From assembly GCA_047619685.1 (NCBI GenBank), contig JBLHLC010000018.1, positions 1 to 64,000 of the forward strand: DNA of 64,000 nucleotides. The letters are read 5' to 3'. The stretch is from JABDJZ01 sp047619685 (GTDB lineage Bacteria; Bacteroidota; Rhodothermia; Rhodothermales; UBA10348). Positions 46,025 through 55,377 of this stretch are shown piece after piece; positions within the stretch are counted from its first letter, which is position 1, and each line of letters begins with the position of its first letter. The notes under the pieces are model-generated. The model was not told the origin of the DNA, searched no databases, and saw only the letters and a program-made list of their open reading frames with translations. The position numbers were made by a program, and so were the translations under genes.

Positions 46025-46388
46025 CGCGGTCCGTGTTGATGACGTGACGGCTGCTTCAGCGTGGTATCAACGCGTGTTCGGAGTTGAGGAGGTGAACCAC
46101 ATCGATGCCGAGGATGGGCGCTACGCCATCCGCATTCTTACCGGAGGCGGCCTACGTGTCGAACTCATCCGGGCGCGGGGGACAGAACGGCCGTCCGACC
46201 GGCACCTTGGCCTTTTCAAGACGGGCCTCTTCGTATCGGACATCGAGGCGTTTCACGCGGTCCTGGAAGAGCGGACTGTTGATGTGGACGCGCAGATTTT
46301 CGTCGATGAGGCACTGAACGCGCGGAGTTTTGTCTTCCGTGACCTCGAAGGAAACAGGATTCAGGCGTTCCAACTGCTCCCGCGGTGA
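45774..46388 (+). CDS. VOC/glyoxalase-like lipoprotein with lost 5' start
   Basis: The genuine portion runs from about 45930: a lipoprotein signal core (LLLVLVLAPTAAC), then a single VOC domain with FIAVRVDDVTAASAWYQRVFG, a substrate-strand region and the terminal FVFRDLEGNRIQAFQ. It is the same fold as the two-domain lipoprotein at 31938-32903. Its own start codon and basic n-region are missing; the upstream open codons back to ATG 45774 are antisense to the PadR gene. It was likely joined head-to-head to the PadR gene by a deletion. Confidence 0.5.
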   Translation: MLRPPRRVSGFPYLDETHCLFSSRRSGAYKAPSVHSLPVAFCTSSRIESPYAKSTTAALLLVLVLAPTAACQSPDSLLASPSFIAVRVDDVTAASAWYQRVFGVEEVNHIDAEDGRYAIRILTGGGLRVELIRARGTERPSDRHLGLFKTGLFVSDIEAFHAVLEERTVDVDAQIFVDEALNARSFVFRDLEGNRIQAFQLLPR

Positions 46389-46435
46389 AACCATCTCCTG
46401 GCTCGTCACGCCGCAGAGAAACCGAGGGCTGCCCC

Positions 46436-47272
46436 TCAGTAGCTGACCTTCAGAGTCCGGGTCTTGAGCATCTCTAGCGAGCGGGCAACGGCCGCCTGCA
46501 CCGCCTGCACCTCATCATCCGACAGATCGCTCAGACGAATCTCATCCTCAGAGATCGCCCCTCCCCGCAGAATCTCGTGGCCAAACAGCTCGCCAGGAGT
46601 GTCTTTCGGCGCTATCTCGAAAATCGTGGCCGCCAACGTCATGGCCGCCATGTAGGACCCGACTACCGAGGGGTGCGATCCGTCTATGAATAACCCGATA
46701 TCGGGGTTTTCCCGGATGCCCTCCCAGGCCATGCCGACGGGTGCTACCCGGCTGCCCAGCTCTTCGGCGATGGCCAGATACGCATGGGTCAAATATGGCT
46801 GCTGTTCTTTCTGATCCTTTCCCGCCCAGGTCATATAGAAGACCGTTTCCGCCCCGCTCTTGCTTATCTCGGCGTCGAACCTTCTGGCGTACTCGTAGAA
46901 CTGGTTGGGACTGTCGGGGTCAGTCAGATCTGACGCCCCCAGCATGCTTTGCTCCTGCAAGACAACGTAGTCCCACTCGCCAGAACGGATTTCAGCGAGG
47001 GCAAGTTCGACCTCCCAGTGCACCTTCAGCGTGGCCCCGCCACCGCCGAGAAACTCGGCCTCGACCTGATGGCCCGGCAGGCGCGCCTCGACCATGGCCT
47101 TGAACAGGCGCGGCATGCTATTGTAGTACGTGTAGCTGTTTCCGAGAAACAGGACGCGGTGCGTCTGCTCCGATGCGGCTGCGCCCGCGGGAGTATCCGA
47201 CTGAGCGAAACCGCTTCGGGGGGCAATCAACAGGAGAACCAGAACGGCGAGACAGGACAGCTTCTTGTTCAC
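46436..47272 (-). CDS. Secreted SGNH/GDSL-type hydrolase
   Basis: A 278-residue exported hydrolase of the SGNH fold. A signal peptide ends at SGFAQ (about residue 24). The nucleophile block is VLFLGNSYTYYNSMP, the oxyanion Gly block is FLGGGGATL, and the Asp-His block is IDGSHPSVVGSY. The block III Asn is not obvious; a VLQEQSML segment stands in its place, as in a subgroup of bacterial SGNH proteins annotated as DUF4886-like. It would remove acyl or acetyl groups from an extracellular substrate. Confidence 0.85.
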   Translation of the reverse strand: MNKKLSCLAVLVLLLIAPRSGFAQSDTPAGAAASEQTHRVLFLGNSYTYYNSMPRLFKAMVEARLPGHQVEAEFLGGGGATLKVHWEVELALAEIRSGEWDYVVLQEQSMLGASDLTDPDSPNQFYEYARRFDAEISKSGAETVFYMTWAGKDQKEQQPYLTHAYLAIAEELGSRVAPVGMAWEGIRENPDIGLFIDGSHPSVVGSYMAAMTLAATIFEIAPKDTPGELFGHEILRGGAISEDEIRLSDLSDDEVQAVQAAVARSLEMLKTRTLKVSY

Positions 47273-47303
47273 GTTCCTACAAGGGCAAGTGGTGATGGGC
47301 TTG

Positions 47304-47663
47304 TTACGCCGCCGAGATCTGCCGAAGCCTGAACCTCAAACCAAACCAGGCGAACCCCGAGAGGATAAAGACGGCCAGGCCAAACTTGAGAGCGGTCAGG
47401 GAAATGGCGTAACCGGCGGCAAACATCGCCGGGGGGAACTGGCCGAACATCTGCAGACCCGATTGGAGTCCCGAAAAGTGAGAATAGGCACCCATGCCAA
47501 GGACGAGGCCGGCAAGAATCATGACCGAGTTGATGTCGACGGATCCATCGGCCTCCTGGCCCACCATCTTCAGCGCACACCTGATCACGAGCAGCGCGAT
47601 AACCAGCGCAAGAATGACCATCGGCCATCCGTAAGTCCCCATTTGACCCACAAAATCGAACAT
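47304..47663 (-). CDS. Small MotA/TolQ/ExbB-like membrane protein, 119 aa
   Basis: A 119-residue protein with three or four hydrophobic helices (WPMVILALVIALLVIRCAL, SVMILAGLVLGMGAYSHF, GYAISLTALKFGLAVFILSGFAWFGL). The second part resembles the conserved helix pair of MotA/TolQ/ExbB channel proteins, but the protein is half the usual length and no TolR/ExbD partner is adjacent. Such short members are known as stand-alone genes in this group. It lies just downstream of the LytTR regulator on the same strand, but about 100 bases separate them. Confidence 0.65.
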   Translation of the reverse strand: MFDFVGQMGTYGWPMVILALVIALLVIRCALKMVGQEADGSVDINSVMILAGLVLGMGAYSHFSGLQSGLQMFGQFPPAMFAAGYAISLTALKFGLAVFILSGFAWFGLRFRLRQISAA

Positions 47664-47761
47664 GTTTTCTCCCTCTTTAAAGTGAATGCCGTTGGCGGCT
47701 GTTGGAAGTGTACCGTGTCTCGGCGCCGATGATGAACAATCTATCTCAAACGCTCAGATAG

Positions 47762-48466
47762 CTAATGAGCGGCGAGAAGGTCTTTCAACTCTTGATATCG
47801 CGTCCGGCTGACTGGCAATTCCTGACCGGTCTTTAACAACAGGCTGTACTTGCTTCCACCGTGCGAGGTCAGGGATTGCACGAAGTAGAAGTTGACGATG
47901 TACGACTTGTGGACCCTACAGAAATTGGAGGGCAGCAGGCGGTCGATTTTCTCCAGGTTCTTGTGGTGCAGTTCCTGCTTGTCGTCAACCAGGAAGAGCT
48001 CGGAGTAAACACCCGCGCCTTTCAGGTAGATGATGCGGTCTACCTCGACGAGCTTGATTTCGCCGTCGTGTTTGAGGGACAAGAACTTCGAGGCAAAGTT
48101 ATTCTTCGCGTCGAAATTGCTGAGCTTCTCAAACGTTCTGGTGAGCCGCTCTTTGTTGAACGGCTTCTCTACAAAGTCGATGACGGGATGGTCAAACGCC
48201 CGGATAGCCTGCTCGCTGTAGGCAGAGATTATCACGGTATGGAAGGCGCCTGACTGCGCGCTCTTGAGCACGTCGAAGCCGTCCTTGCCCCTCAGGTTGA
48301 GATCCAGAAACAGCAAGTCGATCTGCTGCGTGAGCAGGTAGGAGTTACACTCTTCAAGTGTGGCGCACTTCTTTATGTGCGTGATCCGGTCGCCGAGTAT
48401 TTCCCGGGTCAATCGTTCGATCCTCTTGGCGATGACCGGCTCGTCTTCTGCGATGAGAATCTTCAT
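47762..48466 (-). CDS. LytTR-family response regulator
   Basis: A 234-residue two-domain regulator. The receiver domain has the acidic pair in IAEDEP (Glu7, Asp8), the phospho-acceptor Asp55 in LLFLDLNLRG, and Lys in FVEKPF. The LytTR DNA-binding domain (about 125-232) shows IIYLKGAGVYSELF, CRVHKSYIVNFYFV and LPVSRTRYQELKDLL. The start codon overlaps the kinase stop as ATGA; an in-frame upstream ATG at 48526 lies inside the kinase gene. It forms a two-component pair with the kinase upstream. Confidence 0.93.
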   Translation of the reverse strand: MKILIAEDEPVIAKRIERLTREILGDRITHIKKCATLEECNSYLLTQQIDLLFLDLNLRGKDGFDVLKSAQSGAFHTVIISAYSEQAIRAFDHPVIDFVEKPFNKERLTRTFEKLSNFDAKNNFASKFLSLKHDGEIKLVEVDRIIYLKGAGVYSELFLVDDKQELHHKNLEKIDRLLPSNFCRVHKSYIVNFYFVQSLTSHGGSKYSLLLKTGQELPVSRTRYQELKDLLAAH

Positions 48467-49650
48467 TTCGGGATCACGATAACCGTCACCCAGCTGCCCT
48501 TCTCCGGTCCGTATTTCAGGCTCCACTTCCCGGGAAACGCCTGCTCCAGCCTTGATTCGACGTACTTGAGTCCCAGTCCTTCCCCTTGCTCCGTAGGCAC
48601 AATCAGCGGTTCCGAAGAGATCCTGAAGGATGTTTCCTTTCCCGATTCCTGCTGCTCAATCACAAACCTGCCCTCCTCCTCATTTGAGTGCGTCAGCCCG
48701 TTTTCAACCAACGTGTGGAAGATCATGGGGGGTATTCTGGTTTCGGCAGCGATGTTTTTGGTCTCGAGGGTAAAGCGCTTCGATTGTTTGGCGTTGAAGA
48801 CGTCCAGGTGCACCTGGCAAATCTTGAGCTCCTCGGCGATGGGTATCGTGACCTTGTCCGACACCCTCGTGATGAAACGAAACTCCTGCGACAACAGGTC
48901 GATCTGCTTTACGGCAAGTTCAGGTTGTTCTTCTATCCATTCGCTCAGCACGGTCAATGTATTCAGCAGAAAATGGGGCTGAATGGACTTTTTCAACATC
49001 TCGTTTTCCAGCTGGACGGCCCTGATCCTGAGCGCTTTCACTAGCGCCTGCTGTTCTCTGACGTCGTGGAGCACCGTGTAGGTGACCGCAAGAATCAGCA
49101 GCACGGAAGAGATGCTTGTACTGGAGACGAAGAACGATTCTGAAACCAGGACCACGCTCAGAATGAAAATAGCGGCGGTCGTGATGCTCAGGAGCCTGCC
49201 GGCGTACTTGTGACTTGTCGCCGCACGCAGCGCTATCCAGGAGCACGCCATCAGCGTCAAGGCGTATGCGAACCACGCGATGACAAAGAAGATGGTCTTG
49301 GGATTGGCGACAGCAAACTCAACGTCGGCGCCCGCAACCAGTATCAGCAGCGCCGCAATTCCGGCGACAATCTTGGACCGGGCGACGTCGAAAAATGTCG
49401 CGAAGAAATACAGCAGCGACAGATTAACGAGCGTGGATGCAGCCAGAAACGGTAGAGGCCGACCCGTCCCCAGAAACACCAGGCTCAACGCTTCAAACAG
49501 CGTGTACGAGAAGAAAAGCAGGTACGCCTGCTTCCTGTCCAGTCCCAAGTAAATGGTTAAAAAAAACAGCGCGGTCGCCAGAAAGACGCCCAAGAGCAGC
49601 GCCAGCTGTGTGGTGTCTACAAAACCCGCCGCTTCTAGAAATTGGTTCAA
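48463..49650 (-). CDS. LytS-type sensor histidine kinase
   Basis: A 395-residue membrane sensor. Residues about 14-200 form seven or so transmembrane helices of the 7TM sensor type. The His_kinase block is KKSIQPHFLLNTLTV (His226), followed by an ATPase domain with LVENGLTH as N box and GEGLGLKYVESRLEQ as the G2 box; the G1 glycine motif is weak, as in this family. It pairs with the LytTR regulator, overlapping by 4 bases. The signal is unknown; such pairs control cell-envelope or surface genes. Confidence 0.9.
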   Translation of the reverse strand: MNQFLEAAGFVDTTQLALLLGVFLATALFFLTIYLGLDRKQAYLLFFSYTLFEALSLVFLGTGRPLPFLAASTLVNLSLLYFFATFFDVARSKIVAGIAALLILVAGADVEFAVANPKTIFFVIAWFAYALTLMACSWIALRAATSHKYAGRLLSITTAAIFILSVVLVSESFFVSSTSISSVLLILAVTYTVLHDVREQQALVKALRIRAVQLENEMLKKSIQPHFLLNTLTVLSEWIEEQPELAVKQIDLLSQEFRFITRVSDKVTIPIAEELKICQVHLDVFNAKQSKRFTLETKNIAAETRIPPMIFHTLVENGLTHSNEEEGRFVIEQQESGKETSFRISSEPLIVPTEQGEGLGLKYVESRLEQAFPGKWSLKYGPEKGSWVTVIVIPK

Positions 49651-49817
49651 ATCTGTTTCCTGGATTGCGCCCCTGTAACAGATAGTGAATTACGGCGAAT
49701 CAGATGGAAATGATGTTTGAACTGCTCGCACGATGAGTGAACGTATGTTTAGATCTCTCCGCCAGCCCAAATCACGGATGAAACCATTGATCGTCACCCA
49801 CTCGCCGGTGAGTCATA

Positions 49818-50429
49818 GTGCCTGACCCGTCAGCCCCCCTCGGTCAAGATGGATCGACCATGCACATCTGGACCTCGTTTCGAGAGGCCCTGATGCGGTA
49901 TGTGTCTGGCAGGGTATCCGTGCCGGAAGACGCAGAGGACATCCTGCAGGATATTTTCGTCCGGATTCACACGGGTGTATCCACGATCCGGGAGGCCGAT
50001 AAGACCCGGTCCTGGGTGTTTGGATTGGCTCATCGGGCCATCGCGGATCACTATCGCAAAGCCTACCGGAGACCGGCGCAGTCCTCCGTGGACCAGGAGG
50101 ATGAGCGTAATCTGGGGTCTGTGGAATCGGAGATCAGTCTGGAAGACTACGAGGGAGAGCACGGCGTGCATGAAGAGGTGCTGTCCTGGCTCGAGCCCAT
50201 GATTGAGCGTCTCCCGGACAAGTACGCCGCGGCTTTGCGACTCTCAGACATAGAGGGCAAATCTCAAACCCAAATCGCGAGCCAACTCCACATGTCGCAT
50301 TCGGGTGCGAAGTCAAGGGTACAGCGTGCTCGCAAACTCCTGGGACAGGTGCTGACGGACTGCTGCGAGGTGGAGTTCGGTTCTCAAGGCGATGTTGTTG
50401 AGTATCGCGAGCGCCGGAAAACGACCTGA
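49818..50429 (+). CDS. sigZ: ECF RNA polymerase sigma factor, SigZ-like
   Basis: A 203-residue group IV sigma factor. Region 2 appears as FREALMRYVSGRVSVPEDAEDILQDIF and SWVFGLAHRAIADHYRK, region 4 as LPDKYAAALRLSDIEGKSQTQIASQL and HSGAKSRVQRARKLL. The tail ends LTDCCEVEF, a Cys-Cys pair typical of SigZ sigma factors. The start is GTG 49818; ATG 49860 is an alternative. No anti-sigma gene follows: the next genes are a flavoprotein and an unknown protein, so SigZ may drive this three-gene set. The paired cysteines could sense thiol or metal stress. Confidence 0.9.
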   Translation: MPDPSAPLGQDGSTMHIWTSFREALMRYVSGRVSVPEDAEDILQDIFVRIHTGVSTIREADKTRSWVFGLAHRAIADHYRKAYRRPAQSSVDQEDERNLGSVESEISLEDYEGEHGVHEEVLSWLEPMIERLPDKYAAALRLSDIEGKSQTQIASQLHMSHSGAKSRVQRARKLLGQVLTDCCEVEFGSQGDVVEYRERRKTT

Positions 50430-50525
50430 TCCGGTGTAGCGCCGACTGGCGCGGAAATGGTTTTGCGTCTTTTCCCGGACCCGAGCGACTACGGGGTTAC
50501 TGATGTCTCTAATCCCGTTGAAAGC

Positions 50526-51905
50526 ATGTCGCAAGAAGCACCCCTCGCATCGAACCATTCTGACCTACCCGTCGCCGTCCTTGGCTCGGGTCCCGTGGGA
50601 CTGGCGGCCGCAGCGCATCTGTTGGAGCGGGGCCTACGTCCCGTCATTTTTGAAATGGGGGATAGCGTCGGTCACAGCGTGAGTCAGTGGGGACATGTCC
50701 GTTTGTTTTCACCGTGGTCGCAAAACCTGGATGCCGCTGCCGTCCGGTTGCTCGAGGGACGTGGCTGGGTGGAACCTGCTTCTGAGGAAGTCCCTTTCGG
50801 GCACGAACTGCTCTCAAAATATCTCGACCCCTTGGCGGCCGTCCCGGTCATGGCGAAAGCCCTCAGGCTTTCCTCGCGAGTCGTATCTGTGACGAGGCGA
50901 AATGTCGACAAGACCAAGACGGCGGGCCGTTCCGCCCACCCTTTCGTCATTCGATATGAAGAGGCAGATGGCACGCAGAAAGAGTTGGACGCAAGAGCCG
51001 TTATCGATGCAACCGGCTCCTGGAAGTCACCGAATCCGGTAGGATCTTCAGGGGTGGAGGCGCTTGGCGAGCGCAGGGCAGCCAACAAGGTGTTCTACGG
51101 CATGCCCGATGTGGTGGGTCGGGACCGCGCCCGGTTTCAATCCAGGAAAATCCTGGTCATCGGCAGTGGGCACTCCGCCGCAAACGTACTCCTTGATCTG
51201 GCCTTGCTCCAGACCCGGTATCCGGACACAGAAGTGCACTGGGCCATAAGGGCCGCCACCCCCGACCGGTATTTCGGAGGCGAGGATGGCGATGCCCTCG
51301 CCGGTCGCGGCGCGCTGGGTCGGAGGCTTCACGAACTGGTCGATAGCGGCAAGTTGGTGATTCATACCTCCTTTAGGACACAGTCGGTCTCAAGCACCGC
51401 AGGCAGCGTAACGGTCGCAAGCGTGGCGGATGGCGTGGACCATGAATTGACCGTAGATGAGGTCATCGCCTGCACGGGGTCTCGACCCGACTTTTCGTTC
51501 CTGACGGAAATCCGTCTGACCATCAATTCCGCCCTGGAAAGCGCGGAAGCCCTGGCTCCGCTCATCGATCCAAATTTCCATTCGTGCGGATCCGTGCGCC
51601 CCCACGGGGAACGCGAGTTGAGGCACGAGGAAGAGGGCTTTTATATTGCTGGCGTCAAGAGCTACGGTCGCGCTCCCACGTTTCTGATGATGACCGGATA
51701 TGAGCAGGTTCGATCCATCGTCGCGGCCCTTGCTGGAGACCAGGACGCCGCGGATCGGGTTGAATTGACGCTTCCTGAAACCGGGGTTTGCTCGTCTAAT
51801 TTGTTCATTACCGACTCCTTGTCTCCAGATCGACTTCGAGAAGTAGAGGCCAGTGAATCTTGCTGCGGCCCCGCTCCGTTGGTGCAATTGACACTACCTG
51901 ACTAA
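50526..51905 (+). CDS. FAD/NAD(P)-binding oxidoreductase with C-terminal Cys pair
   Basis: A 459-residue flavoprotein monooxygenase-like protein. The FAD site is VAVLGSGPVGLAAAAHLLE near residue 16, the second GxGxxG is KILVIGSGHSAANVL near 215 for NAD(P)H, and ATGSWKSP plus IACTGSRPDFSF complete the family. Near the end TGVCSSNLF and ESCCGPAP hold three cysteines; this C-terminal extension is seen in flavoproteins located in metal/metalloid gene sets. ATG 50526 fits the first strand; an earlier ATG 50457 is possible. Follows SigZ by 96 bases and may be its target. The reaction is unknown. Confidence 0.82.
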   Translation: MSQEAPLASNHSDLPVAVLGSGPVGLAAAAHLLERGLRPVIFEMGDSVGHSVSQWGHVRLFSPWSQNLDAAAVRLLEGRGWVEPASEEVPFGHELLSKYLDPLAAVPVMAKALRLSSRVVSVTRRNVDKTKTAGRSAHPFVIRYEEADGTQKELDARAVIDATGSWKSPNPVGSSGVEALGERRAANKVFYGMPDVVGRDRARFQSRKILVIGSGHSAANVLLDLALLQTRYPDTEVHWAIRAATPDRYFGGEDGDALAGRGALGRRLHELVDSGKLVIHTSFRTQSVSSTAGSVTVASVADGVDHELTVDEVIACTGSRPDFSFLTEIRLTINSALESAEALAPLIDPNFHSCGSVRPHGERELRHEEEGFYIAGVKSYGRAPTFLMMTGYEQVRSIVAALAGDQDAADRVELTLPETGVCSSNLFITDSLSPDRLREVEASESCCGPAPLVQLTLPD

Positions 51906-51920
51906 ATAAGAGCAAGCGGG

Positions 51921-52442
51921 ATGAATGGAACGCCGGACGGCAGCATAGAGGTCTGCGTTGATGACCTCATGCAGCAGGGCTATTGCTACTTCCTCATTGA
52001 GCCCATCGGCCAGAACTTCCATCCCGGTTTTCAGCCAGAACTGACGCCCAGGGAGATGTTGGAACTCGGCGTGTTCGGCGGCAAGTACATGACGGACTGT
52101 GCGGGGGAGTTTCCTTCCGACTGGTTCGAGAACGCTCGTCTGTGTTCGGATCGTCGCGACCCCAAGCTGAATTTTTTTGGAGTGAACGCGTCTCAACCGC
52201 TTGCGGAGTGGGAGAGAAAGGGCTGGCTTTTCGAAGACGACCCGCGCGGTTGGTTTCAGTGGTACTGTCGGTACTACATGGGTCGTCGGGGACCGGACGA
52301 TGACCGCCAAATCAAACGGTGGCGCGCCATGCGTCGCCACATTGCCCAGATCAAGGTGAACTGTCCCGAGGGTGCCTTAGACTGTCGTCCAAGGCAAAGG
52401 CAGGCGCTGCTGCACTGGGCCTACGATTCGCGAAAGATGTAA
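51921..52442 (+). CDS. Conserved hypothetical protein, 173 aa, SigZ-operon
   Basis: A soluble 173-residue protein rich in Trp, Tyr, Phe and Cys. It begins about GYCYFLIEPIGQNFHPGF and holds LTPREMLELGVFGGKYM, then GWLFEDDPRGWFQWYCRYYMGRR, a strongly aromatic stretch, and ends with charged residues and a HIAQIKVNCPEG segment. I do not recognise the family. It starts 15 bases after the flavoprotein, so it is cotranscribed with it. A link to the flavoprotein's substrate is inferred only from position. Confidence 0.65.
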   Translation: MNGTPDGSIEVCVDDLMQQGYCYFLIEPIGQNFHPGFQPELTPREMLELGVFGGKYMTDCAGEFPSDWFENARLCSDRRDPKLNFFGVNASQPLAEWERKGWLFEDDPRGWFQWYCRYYMGRRGPDDDRQIKRWRAMRRHIAQIKVNCPEGALDCRPRQRQALLHWAYDSRKM

Positions 52443-52479
52443 CGGATACAGGCCCAGGCCGGGAGGACTAGGGGCCACC

Positions 52480-53592
52480 TTATCGGAGCGCCTGCAATGC
52501 CTCGCTCACCCGAGCCAGCCCCTCCTGCAGGTAACTCAACTCTGATCCGATGCCAATGCGGATCCGGTGGTCCATTCCAAAGCAGTCGCCAGCAACTACA
52601 AAGGTGCTTTTCTCCCGGCGGATGTAGTCTACCAGTTCCGTGGAGTTCATGTCCATGGCATACTCCATAAACACCATCCCACCTGCCTGTGGAGGTCTGA
52701 ACGTAAACAGGCCTGGGTGCGAAGCGGCCCACTCCGAAACGGCCGGCAGATTCCCGCGCAGAATGCCCCGGTTGCGCTCAAGAATTTTCTCACGCCTCTC
52801 TGGTCTCAGTGCGATAGCCGCAATCTCATTGGACAGGATTGAGGTCGTGATCGTGGTGTAGTCTCGGCGCTTCCAGGTGTCGGCGATCTCTTGATGCGGC
52901 CCTACCAACCAGCCTATTCGGAGTCCCGGCAACGCGTAGGCTTTGGAGAGTCCACCCGTCACAATGGTGCGATCATAGCGCCCATGGAACGATGGCGTTT
53001 CGGGGCCGCTCAGCTCTGCGCCCCGGTAGATTTCGTCGGCGTATACCCAGGCTCCCACCCCTTCCGCCATCTCGACAATGGCGTCCATGGCCTCAGGGCT
53101 CAGGACGGCCCCTGTCGGGTTGTTGGGATTGCAGACCGCAATCATTTTGGTGCGAGGACTGACGAGCGACCGGAGTTCGTCAAGGTCGGGCTGCCAGCCA
53201 AGGTCCTCCCGAAGATGAAACGGCTTCACGTCTACCCCGAAGGCGCGCGCCGCGCCCCACAATTGCATGTAGTTGGGGAGCATCAGGATCAGTTCATCGC
53301 CCGGCTCAAGGAGCGTCCACATCGCCACGAAGTTGGCCTCGATGGAGCCGGCGGTGACCATCACATTGTCCAGGTCTGTACCCGGGTAGAGCCGGCTTAT
53401 TTCCTCTCGAAGCGGGATGGATCCGTTTGTCTGCCCATACCCCAGGCGCAGATCCAGGAGGCGCCGGTTCTCCTCCTCAGTGAGTAACTCATTGAGCTTG
53501 AAGGGATGCAGACCCGTCTCCGTCAGGTTGTACTCGACGGTGTTTTCCCAGATCGACTGGGTGCGCTCGAGGTCAAATACTTCGATATTCAT
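52480..53592 (-). CDS. Class I/II aminotransferase, PLP-dependent
   Basis: A 370-residue fold-type I PLP enzyme. Key landmarks are NPNNPTGAVLS, YADEIYRGAEL (PLP-ring Asp and Tyr), the Schiff-base Lys in TGGLSKAYALPGLRIGW (about residue 217), and RIRIGIGSE with the carboxylate-binding Arg near the end. It belongs to the aspartate aminotransferase superfamily, subgroup similar to MalY/AlaT-type or capreomycidine-synthase-like enzymes. ATG 53592 was chosen; an upstream in-frame ATG at 53631 is also possible. Substrate uncertain. It stands alone downstream of the permease gene. Confidence 0.88.
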   Translation of the reverse strand: MNIEVFDLERTQSIWENTVEYNLTETGLHPFKLNELLTEEENRRLLDLRLGYGQTNGSIPLREEISRLYPGTDLDNVMVTAGSIEANFVAMWTLLEPGDELILMLPNYMQLWGAARAFGVDVKPFHLREDLGWQPDLDELRSLVSPRTKMIAVCNPNNPTGAVLSPEAMDAIVEMAEGVGAWVYADEIYRGAELSGPETPSFHGRYDRTIVTGGLSKAYALPGLRIGWLVGPHQEIADTWKRRDYTTITTSILSNEIAAIALRPERREKILERNRGILRGNLPAVSEWAASHPGLFTFRPPQAGGMVFMEYAMDMNSTELVDYIRREKSTFVVAGDCFGMDHRIRIGIGSELSYLQEGLARVSEALQALR

Positions 53593-53655
53593 AGCAGGGA
53601 GAGAAAGGCAAAACGGCTCGGTAGCGGTCAAAGCTAACTCAAACCGCCCGCGCCG

Positions 53656-55377
53656 TTACTCCGAACCGTTTCGCAGCACTTCGATCGGATTCAGGTTTGC
53701 TCCACGGTAGGCCCCTGCCGTCGACGTCGCCGTGGCAATGGTCAGGATGAGGACCGCCGGTAACACCACGAAGGCCAAGCTCACATCCAGTCCGGCGGGC
53801 AACATGGCGTTGAGAAGCGTGGTCACAATGAAGTAGCTGAGCACACCTCCGATTGTCACTGCCACAAACATGACTGTAACCATTTCCTTCTGCACTACGC
53901 CCAAAACATCCCATACTCCGGCGCCCACGACCTTTCGGATTCCGATTTCCCGGGAGCGTCTCGAGACCGTAATCAGGAGAAAACCGAATAGTCCCATGAT
54001 GGCAATCGCCAGTGCGATGACTACAATAAACACGAAGATCTGTGCGCTTCGCTCCATGCCGGTGAAATAGTCGTCGAACACCGCATCCTGAAAGAACCCA
54101 TCGAACGGAAGCTCCGGCGAGAGAACCTTCCAGGACGCCTTGAGATCGTCGAACACCCGCACGGCGGCGCCGGCGTTCGCGTCTATAGCCAAGTATCGAT
54201 GCTGGGATGCGTCCACAACCCGGAATACAACCGGGTCGATGCCCAGGATGAATGGCTTGTTCTGGAAGTCCTCCACGATTCCAACAATCTGGACCTCTTC
54301 GGAGCCCATTCGCAGGCTCGTTCCCAATGCAGAGGCCACGTCCTCCATGCCGACGCTCTCGATGAAGCGCTGATTTACTACGACAGCCCCCTGCACATCG
54401 GTCTGCCGCTGCTCATCGAAGAACCTGCCCTCGGCAAGGCGGATCTTCATTGTTTCGAGGTAACCGAACCCCTCGTCCAGCTGACCCGCCTCGTACTCGC
54501 TGCCGTCCAACGTCACGGCCACGCTGGCCCCACCGTTTGAAATGTGGTGCTTGGTCGAGGCAACCTGAGCGACATTTGGATTCTGAGCTATCCGCTGCTG
54601 AAAGGCCCTGAGAGACGGTGTGTCCGCAAGAGGGACAACCATGGTCTGCTTCTGATCATAACCCCAGTCCCGTTTGCGCTCTGAGGTAGCGTTTTCGACA
54701 ATGGCGATGCTCAGGGCGAGAAGCAGAAAGGAAAACACGAACTGGGTGCCAAGAAGCACTTTCGTCAGGCGCTTTTTCCCGCTGATAGTCACGCCGCCCT
54801 TGAGGACTCGGGCAGGCTGAAATCCGGAGATGAAGACGGCCGGGTACAGGCCAGCCCCGATACCTGTCAACGCAAGAACGCTGGCAAGGAAGATCCACAG
54901 CGTGGCATTCTCTTTATAGTTCAGCGAGAATCCGGCGTTCAGGTCAAGCACCCCGTTGAACCACGGAATAAACAGGAACTCGGCCATGAGGACGCCAATC
55001 AGCACCGCGATAGTGCTCAAGACCAGGTTCTCTCCCTGGAACTGAGCGACCAACTGGAAACGGTAGCTGCCCACAACCTTTCGCACGCCGATCTCCTTGG
55101 CGCGGTGCATGGCGCCGACAATCGCGATGTTCATGTAGTTGAAGCACGCGACGGCGAGCACCAGGAGCGCCAGGGTCATGAACAGCCAGACCGCGACCGG
55201 ATGGATCTTGGCCATGATGCTCTCTTTGAGGTCTATCCACTGGGTGGGGATTCCCAGCAGAGGTACCGCCGAGATTCCCGCGACCTTGCGGTCCTGGTCT
55301 GCGGCCTGCATGCGCGGCACAAACTCCTGAAGGAGGTCATTGATGGCCGCCCTATCGGAACCAGGCTCGGTGAGCAC
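53656..55377 (-). CDS. ABC transporter permease, FtsX/MacB-type, 5'-truncated
   Basis: The 573 residues correspond to the last two-thirds of an FtsX-type permease: a first FtsX block (LALLVLAVACFNYMNIAIVGAMHRAKEIGVRKVVG) and a second (VSRRSREIGIRKVVGAGVWDVLG), with a MacB-like periplasmic region between them and the usual end GANLNPIEVLRNG. The N-terminal helix and first half of the periplasmic domain are missing; in frame the coding runs back from TFVLTEPGSD to a TAA at 55399-55401. GTG 55375-55377 could start translation but would omit the membrane anchor, so it is probably non-functional. Confidence 0.7.
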   Translation of the reverse strand: MLTEPGSDRAAINDLLQEFVPRMQAADQDRKVAGISAVPLLGIPTQWIDLKESIMAKIHPVAVWLFMTLALLVLAVACFNYMNIAIVGAMHRAKEIGVRKVVGSYRFQLVAQFQGENLVLSTIAVLIGVLMAEFLFIPWFNGVLDLNAGFSLNYKENATLWIFLASVLALTGIGAGLYPAVFISGFQPARVLKGGVTISGKKRLTKVLLGTQFVFSFLLLALSIAIVENATSERKRDWGYDQKQTMVVPLADTPSLRAFQQRIAQNPNVAQVASTKHHISNGGASVAVTLDGSEYEAGQLDEGFGYLETMKIRLAEGRFFDEQRQTDVQGAVVVNQRFIESVGMEDVASALGTSLRMGSEEVQIVGIVEDFQNKPFILGIDPVVFRVVDASQHRYLAIDANAGAAVRVFDDLKASWKVLSPELPFDGFFQDAVFDDYFTGMERSAQIFVFIVVIALAIAIMGLFGFLLITVSRRSREIGIRKVVGAGVWDVLGVVQKEMVTVMFVAVTIGGVLSYFIVTTLLNAMLPAGLDVSLAFVVLPAVLILTIATATSTAGAYRGANLNPIEVLRNGSE

